A stretch of 64,000 nucleotides of DNA, taken from Branchiostoma floridae (taxonomy: Eukaryota > Chordata > Leptocardii > Amphioxiformes > Branchiostomatidae). The position numbers and the translations under genes are program-made. The stretch spans positions 33,155,733-33,219,732 of the forward strand of contig NC_049980.1 of assembly GCF_000003815.2 (NCBI RefSeq), read 5' to 3'. Numbering within the stretch: the stretch's first letter is position 1; every line of letters begins with the position of its first letter. Shown piece after piece: positions 56,500 to 64,000 of this stretch. The notes beneath the pieces were generated by a model. The model was not told the origin of the DNA. It ran no database searches and saw only the letters and a program-made list of their open reading frames with translations.

Positions 56500-58940
56500 C
56501 ATTAAGCTCCAGTGACGAGAGTTACTGCTTTTGCTGTCAATCAATTTTCAGGTATACCCAAAATCAACAGACATATCACAGCTTAAAACACATAGAAAGT
56601 AATGAACAGTATATTTTACACCTCAAAGATGTGGAACGCAGATAGTGGAGTAGTTAAACCTGAAGGAAATTAACCCATTTAGATTACCACCAGTAATGAA
56701 GTACAGGCAGTTTATTCAGGAATAATAAGGGCAAAGTTGAGATGGATGGAATTGTGATAAATTATTGTTAATCTTCATTTCTTCAGGTTCTAAAGAAGTT
56801 GGTACTTTGCGACACCTGTGAGTACTATCAGTCAAGTTAGACTTGACACAAAGTCTTTGGTGGAAAAATGGATTTCGTCTAACCATATCACCTTGAATAC
56901 TATACTGATTGCATTGCATTATGTTATCATTGGAAAGCTGGACAGGTGTATTTTCCTTGATAATGTGACATAATTCGTAATGATTACACCGAGTAACATG
57001 TTACCTTGCATCGTTTATTTAGATGAACATCAAGTCCTTCTGGGCGGAGGTGGTTTAAATGTTGTCCTATAGAATCAGGTTTCTTTTGTAGTATTCCAGA
57101 ACCTACCTTTCACGTTTGGTTATGATTAGGCCTTTTTAGTACTTTCATATTAGGCCACAGCAATTTAATTTGTTGGTTCTCAGATTTTTCAAATATGCTA
57201 GAACAAAGCCTGCCGGAGAATCAGGTTTAGGCCTTCATGCACAGCCAGGGTTTATGTAATGAATACATAATCAGTACTCAATACTCATAATCAAAACTCA
57301 TATTCAAGTTATCCTCCCTGCCCTCTGCTTTATAATGTAGGCTTGCTATACAAGGTAAATACACGTACATAATATGTCCCAGAGCCAAGAAACTGAATTG
57401 GTGTGGCCTTGATATTCAGGAATGATCATAATCATTCTTTGTCATTCCATAGAGAAGGAAAAATGTTGTCAGCACTTATAGGTTATGTACAATATTCTAC
57501 TGTAGATAGATACTTCAGACTTTTTCTGTTTCTCGTGGAGATACAACAATTCGTCATTTGTTGAATCTAGATGTACTATTCAGAGTATTTCCTTTCAGTT
57601 GCCAAAACTGATGTATATCACTATTCATATCAGTACAGGAGACAGGGTGCTAAGGTGTCATGGAAATGCCAAATAAAGCTGCATGGAGCAATGATTTGTT
57701 GGTTCGTTTAGTCCCTTGTACTGGCTGGGGGAACATAGGTCAGCGAGTTTCCTTGCTGTTTCAGTCACGGGGTATATTCTTACAGAGAGGGGTAGCTAGC
57801 CCTTCCTTTTTAATTTGCTCTAAGCATCTTCTCGAACAGACGAACAGCCATTTTAAGTTTCCTCTGAAACACAGATTCAGATGCTCAATCGAGATGCCCT
57901 TCCCGAGATTCTACTGGGTTCCCCCAGTTACCAACTAGTGAAACTATTATAGAAATATCCATAGTTCATTTGGTTTGGAGTAAAGAGTCACAACATGAGA
58001 ACTTACATATTGATTAGTCAAAGCACACAGTTTGTGACTATAAGATGACAGTCCAGGCAAATTTGGATGCATGCCACAAGATCACAACAATCTTGCCAGA
58101 TTGCTCCAGAACACAGATGAAGGTAGAATAAAGCTGCATAGATTATTGCTGATGGAATACAGACAGGTACAAATTTAAATCAATTTCAACTTGAAAAGGA
58201 TCAAAGCTAGAGAACTTACTGAAAGCTAGTGGGTAAACAGTTTACTTTATGTACAGAAAAAGCATACAAAATCTTTGTAAGATGCAAACCTGTCCAACAA
58301 TTTGGGCTTTAATATTAAAAAACATGCATATGCATCGGCTGATGTAATAAAGGGCAGCTAGAATATCTATCAAATGTATATCAAATATCTATAAAAAATT
58401 TGGAAGAATTGATAACACAAGAGTGCCAATAGATTTGTTACAAAATATCAGGGGAGATGAAGAAAACAAAATTTGTGAGCCATCAGGACAAAATATCCCT
58501 CACATCCTCTTGTTTCATTCCTACCGTGTCACAAGTAATCGTTACTAATAGTTAAGCCATATGAAAGATAAAACATACAAAGGAAATTGAAGACCGAAGT
58601 ATTCATGATCATAGAACCCTAATTCAAATCAATAACTGCCGATCCAGATGATTAGGGAATAACAAAAGTCATCCATTTCCATGTAGATCCATTGATTTCT
58701 GCTTTTACCAGCTATTGAACATTTCATCAAGGACCTTCATACCACATTACGCAGTCTGCTCCTGGGCTATTCAGTCTTGCTGGTGTGTCCATTTACTGAG
58801 ACACTTTCTGATGGTCGATGGGGCTGAGGGGAAAAAATGCTGTGTTTCCAGTTTCCTAATTAATGCAGGAAAAGAAAATGCAGACCCTAGCCTTTTTGTA
58901 ATCTCGAACCAGATCCACTGTGCGTAATGTATATTATCAA
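56500..58940. other. No gene recognised
   Basis: AT-rich with stops in all frames. The small open frames (for example 57660-57938) show no domain or codon signature. Confidence 0.5.
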
Positions 58941-58944
58941 ACTT

Positions 58945-59055
58945 CCTGTAGTATCAACACTCCGGTGCCCGTTTGACTCCCTTGGCCGGCTACACTCCTT
59001 GGTCAGCTTTGATACTATCTTATGGCACCGTAGGATCTGCTTGGAGACTAGCCTT
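58945..59055. mobile_element. Truncated MITE, CTCCAAGCAGATCCTAC family
   Basis: TTTGATACTATCTTATGGCA then CCGTAGGATCTGCTTGGAGA matches the right end of the element at 63493-63705. Only a remnant (AGTATCAACACTCC) of the left part is present. Confidence 0.55.
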
Positions 59056-59059
59056 TTTG

Positions 59060-62000
59060 GGGAGTCAACTGCTGGCAATCTGACATCTGAATGATGAAAA
59101 TGTGGTACAATTGTTTCAGACTTGTTCCCCGCATTTCTTTTTCAAGAGAGAATTGTGGTTGTACAATGTATACATGTATGTCTAAACTGATGCTGCAAGG
59201 ATGTTGAAAATACCAGTGTCCTGTGATGCCTTTTATATTTACACTGTTAAACTGTTGGATCAAATTTAAATTTAAAAAAAGACGAGGACCAATCCCCCTG
59301 CACTTACTAACCCTAATTTTTTCAGGAGTGTAATCAGAAACACAATATCAATTTTCCCTGGCCCCAAGCAGATATTAAGGATGCACTGACTGAGGCAAAG
59401 GCTCTCCAAATGTGGAAGAAGTGAGATTTGTGCTGCGATCCTTCCAAGGTTATTTTGTACTAAATCTCGATTATGCTCTTCAGTCCCCTGCCCAATAACG
59501 GTATTTCCGGCCAGATGGCGATTTGGAACTAGACCCCAGCCCTACTGCTATCGACCAGAAACCATTTGAAAAGGAACAAATGCAATTACCTGTGGTTGAA
59601 TTCCCTCTGAATGGACAAATGCCAAGTGCACAATTTGGCAACTTTTCAGAATATACCCAGCCCAACAAAGTCAGCTGGAAAATGCCCTGATAATTCAGAT
59701 CTGAACATTCACCATCATTGATGAGAAATTCTTCCTTACACTAGGAAGTAAATTTTGCTTTGTAAATGTGAGCAACATCATCAATTCAAGCACTTAAAAT
59801 GTCTTATCACAAACCAATACTAAGGAGCTTTCATAAACGGAAGAAAGCTCCTTGTGCAAACCAACAGCTTACAATCTCAGCATGAAGGGTCACCTGTGTT
59901 GGTAAATGTCTTTATCAAAACACTAATAAAAGTAATACTGAAATAGTTGGGACTTACCCAACAGCTTACAAAAGCGAGTAACTTCAATGTCTTTATGCAA
60001 ATCTTAGCAACATAAAGTACAAATGTAGCTCTGTGCAATTCAGCCATAGGCTGCCATGTGGTGCACCTCACTGCCAAGTACTGTACAAAACATGGCATTG
60101 AATAAACTGTAATTACAAATATCACACTCACAGTCAAGAGACAATAGAGCTGAACAATTTTGTTCCTAACCTCCAACAATGAGTCAGCAGACAGTAGAAG
60201 TTGAAACCCTAGCCAGGGTTTTTTTAGCCAACCATTACATTACCTGAATTGGTTGTAATGGAACCCTAAGTGGCTTGGCTCCCGGTCACCTGTGGCATAA
60301 TGAACTAATCCCACCTCTGAACCAGCTGGATTTTTGAGATGCTCAAAAATTTTTTCTTTCTTTCAACTAAAATACAATGGAACTTGTGGCCGCCAGACAC
60401 AGTGGGGGCAGCTTTCCTAGAGGTCAGGTGTGACAGAGCATTCAGTAAAATATAACAACTTGCTGCCATACTATATGCCTGCAAAATTGGTGTGTTATAC
60501 CAAAGGGCGCTTATAACAGCTACATAGATATAGAAGCTGGTGTGTTATGCCGAAAGGCAGTTGTACTGTATATATATACAGAAATTCTTATACAAAACGT
60601 ACATTGTATACTAAGCCCTGCTAACATCTTAATACTTACTGTCTTCTAATGTCTTCAATGAAATGTCTTCAATGGTATTAAATAAGTAAGAACTGTGACT
60701 GCATTTGTATGCACAGGGGACTTGCACTCTATTGAACATGAATTGATGGCTGCAATGAACCATTCATCAGATAGGGGGCAGTTCTGCCTTATTCAATGAC
60801 TTGGGAAGACTGAATAACGTTGTTGCTTGTTTGGTAAGATAAGATGGTACTATATGTAGTATCCAAAGGTTGGAGCAAGGCATCCATTTTTCAAACGTTG
60901 GTACAGTACTTAAAAGCTATCTATTTTTGTGAGGATTTAATTTTACAGATAAAGAAGAGAGAGTTTCAATTTGTGTTTTAAGCACTCATTGAAACATTCT
61001 GTATTACAGTAGTAATACATAGGAAATGTACTAAAAAAATCTACAAACTAGTGATCTACGTTACAATAAGAGAGAAGCATAAAGTATCACCTTTGCTTCA
61101 TAAGTTAAACTCCTGATCTATGTTTCAATGACAGAGAAGCATATGTATCTCCTTTCCTTCATAAGTTCTGCACAAGAATAGAATAAATCTCATGCAGCAG
61201 CTATTGAAAAGCATCAGCTACTAGATTAATTATGATACAACCTGCTCAAATGCTTCTATAAGATGACAAATTTTTACATTCACCATCACATCAGTAATGA
61301 GACCACCTGTCTTCCTGGCGGGGAAAAATGCATACGCACAATCGTGTGCAAATCTTTCTGTTTCAAGAATTGAAATCTAACTGAAGCTGGTATTTTATCC
61401 TTACTGTTTAACATGCATTGGCATAATACCGGTAGTAAGACTTATACCGGTAGATTCAAAATACTGGAACTTAAAGAGATCTACACATGCAACAATAGTT
61501 ATTTCTGAGCTGTGCACACTTCAGACATCTAGGTGTCCAATACATCATTTACAAAGCATCGATAACAATGCATTCGAAGACAACAAGGCCAAAAGTTTTC
61601 AGTATCTTTTTCGGGGTAGGCAGCTCGTCGTGGGACGAACACACTGTCACATTCATTGCCAAATTTATAGATCATAATTACACATGCTCACGGCACAAGA
61701 CGAACATGATTCAACAACAATCTTGAATTTCTGTTGGTGGCCTACAACTCATGTAAAAGTGTGAAGAACCGTTGCATAATAGCCCGGATCTATGACTGAA
61801 TGGGCAAAATTGAACGTACGCAGTCATTTTCCCGCCATTTTTATATCTACGCTAGCAGTGAAGTGTTACGTCATAGCGGTTGTGACGGACAGAAGTTAAA
61901 TGAAAATTCTTGACAGTATACGTCCGTTTTCTCATGACATTTTGTATGCTCATGCAGGTTTATGTTTTATGCATTTACTGACAGAAAAGGAAGGAACATC

Positions 62001-62630
62001 AGAGGATGTATAAATGTACATAGCGGCAGTTAATTGTGCCGTGTTTCTTCCTACCGGTATTTTTTACCCCCTCCCAACCACGCGCCCGTTCGCCATGTAA
62101 TTCCGCGGTGTGTTACAATTACAATATTACGCTTTTAGCAGGACAAGAGTGGCAGAAAAGTTACACAGAAGAAGTGGCAAGGGTAACCTATAACAGCAAC
62201 ATCTAACTGGAGAAAATGATGCGTTGACAATGTGTCAAATCAGTATGGCTAGAGAAATCGTCGTAAACGTACCGGTATTATGATAATAGATGTTAATACA
62301 TGTACTCTGATTCTGTACTGTTTTTCTTGCTACCTCTTAAATGTCTAAAAGGACTAGGAAATACATTATGAAAACACCAAAAGAAGATCGTAATGCCTAA
62401 CTATAAAAGTCTCTAACTGCTATTTCAATAATATTCATTCAATATTAAAATTACCATTCATAATATTGTCCTGAGGTTGGTGTTAGGAATGTAAAAGGGG
62501 TCTGCATACATGTAGCTCAGCTATTTTGATTTACCGTGGTTTGTAGGAAGAGCTTCAATATCCTTGTAATACACAGTGAGATGGCAATATCTTGCATAAC
62601 TGACTTCCAAAATTTAGTATAATACTTACG
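59060..62630. other. No gene recognised; one CpG-rich patch
   Basis: Mostly AT-rich non-coding sequence. 61760-62110 has more CpG (GTTACGTCATAGCGGTTGTG, a CREB-site-like TTACGTCA) and could be a promoter of a gene outside the window, but no exon follows inside it. Confidence 0.35.
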
Positions 62631-62649
62631 AGATCCTGCCAAAAGTGGG

Positions 62650-63310
62650 GCTAGTCTCCCCCATGCAGACCCTGCTGAAAATGTCATACATGATCAGTCT
62701 ACCCGAAGTATTTTTCAAGGATAGCATGCAGGTCCCCCTTTGCAGGTCCTTCTGAAATTGTAATAATATACAAATCAAAGTCAAGTACACCGACAAACAT
62801 GTCCTTCAAGCATTGACAAGACCCCTCCATGCAGGCCCTTGTGAAAATGTGAAAATATATTTCAGTCCACCAAAATGTCCTTCAAGTGTTGACCGAACCC
62901 CTCCATGCAGACCCTTGTGAAAATGTGATACATATCAGTCCATCAAAATGTCCTTTCAACCATTGGTGGGACCCCTCCATACAGGCCCTTGTGAAAATGT
63001 GATATATCAGACTACCAAAATGTCCTTTAAGTGTTCATGGGACCCTCCATACAGGCCCTTGTGAAAATGTGATATATCAGTTCACCAAAATGTCCTTCAA
63101 GTATTGAAAGGACCCTCCATGCAGACCCTCATGAAAACATAATATATCAGTATACCAAAATGTCCTTCAAGTGTTCATGAGACCCTCCATGCAGACCGTC
63201 ATGAAAATATATCAGTCTACCAAAATGATGGGATCCCCCCATACAGACCCTTGTGAAAATGTGATATATCATTCCACCAAGATGTCCTTCAATCATTGAT
63301 TTCCCCATTG
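62650..63310. repeat. ~70-bp minisatellite
   Basis: About nine units of GACCCTCCATGCAGACCCTT then GTGAAAATGTGATATATCAG and ACCAAAATGTCCTTCAAGTG. Unit marks lie at about 62826, 62903, 62977, 63047, 63117 and 63187; the last spacings are exactly 70. A single related unit lies at 10105-10160. Confidence 0.85.
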
Positions 63311-63492
63311 CAGGCCTGGTGACCCCGTCCCCTGTGCTGGGATTCAATTTGTTGCAGGCGATATCATACTGAGGAGAAGCGTGGATTTAATAAAGTCTGC
63401 ACACATGGGGCTCAGGCAGAGGAACTGGTCATCATTGAACACTGAGAGGTAATTATATGTAGCGATTCACCACTCCTACAGTATATAATCGG

Positions 63493-63705
63493 TAATCTCC
63501 AAGCAGATCCTACAATGGCATAAGATAGTACCAAACTAGCCAAGGAGTTTAGTCAGCCCAAGGAGGTTGAATACCAACCTCCTTGGTCAGCCAAGAGGTG
63601 TCCATTTGCCATGTAGCGGTAGCAAAACACACTCCTAAGCCGGCTTCACTCCTCTGCCAGCTTTTGATACTACCTTATGCTACCGTAGGATCTGCTTGGA
63701 GATTA
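63493..63705. mobile_element. hAT-like MITE, CTCCAAGCAGATCCTAC family, intact
   Basis: 213 bp. Ends TAATCTCCAAGCAGATCCTA and TAGGATCTGCTTGGAGATTA are inverted, with a perfect 8-bp direct repeat ATAATCGG on both sides (63485-63492 and 63706-63713). The interior has a second hairpin (CCAAGGAGGTTG against CAACCTCCTTGG). The 8-bp duplication suggests mobilisation by an hAT transposase. Confidence 0.8.
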
Positions 63706-64000
63706 ATAATCGGGAGAGCAGTGAAATGTTACTCTCCAAGTAGAGGTTTGTCTACTGCTCTTTATTGAAGTGGTTTGGGGTATTTTTGTTCAGCTTCCTA
63801 TTTTGCAATTGTTAGATGTTTGCAATGAGCAAAAAATATCAGAGTTTTGAAATGTTACAAGTTTGCAAATATTAGGAATGTTGTTTACATTCAGAATTCA
63901 GTATATACTCAGTAAAGAACTGGAAATTATCAAATCATCAAATCACAAAGCAGAATTTTCATATGTTCACAATTCTTTATGAGAGTTTTGAAAAGTTACC

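Overview
This is animal nuclear DNA. It has spliced genes with GT-AG introns, extracellular leucine-rich-repeat (LRR) receptors, and wide intergenic space filled with short inverted-repeat transposon remnants (MITEs), SINE fragments and tandem repeats. An expanded LRR and LRR-Ig receptor repertoire together with this repeat population fits a lancelet (Branchiostoma) best. That is an inference; another invertebrate deuterostome is not excluded. Seven runs of N (assembly gaps) interrupt the window.

Three genes are well supported, all on the + strand. Gene 1 (402-3506; 5' end outside the window) and gene 2 (16707-22337, six coding exons, 748 aa) are tandem paralogues. Both encode type I membrane proteins with a long LRR ectodomain, a cysteine-rich C-terminal LRR cap, one membrane helix and a short, very acidic cytoplasmic tail. 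Gene 3 (54255-55850) has a single coding exon and encodes a 531-aa LRR-Ig receptor: signal peptide, LRRNT, about five LRRs, LRRCT, one Ig domain, a Thr-rich stalk, a membrane helix and an 86-residue tail. All three look like cell-surface recognition or adhesion receptors. No enzyme gene, operon, tRNA gene or CRISPR array is supported.

Layout: 0.4-3.5 kb gene 1; 3.5-16.2 kb its 3' flank and repeats, including a degenerate ~190-bp tandem array at 11.3-13.05 kb; 16.4-22.3 kb gene 2, which carries three independent partial tandem duplications of its own exons; 22.3-53.4 kb repeats only, including a deleted mariner (36.7 kb), an 8-bp-TSD hAT-like element (42.1 kb), a minisatellite grown from a Tc1-like MITE end (42.7-43.7 kb) and a ~1.4-kb-armed inverted repeat (45.8-49.5 kb); 53.4-55.9 kb gene 3 with a CpG-rich upstream segment; 55.9-64 kb non-coding, ending in a ~70-bp minisatellite and MITEs.

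The most interesting signals are: (i) hammerhead-ribozyme-like cores (CTGANGA, hairpin, GAAA) at five dispersed loci, with compensating changes in the hairpin, as in Penelope-like retroelements; (ii) the splice-site-bearing partial exon duplications in gene 2; (iii) the giant inverted repeat and a perfect 57-bp palindrome.
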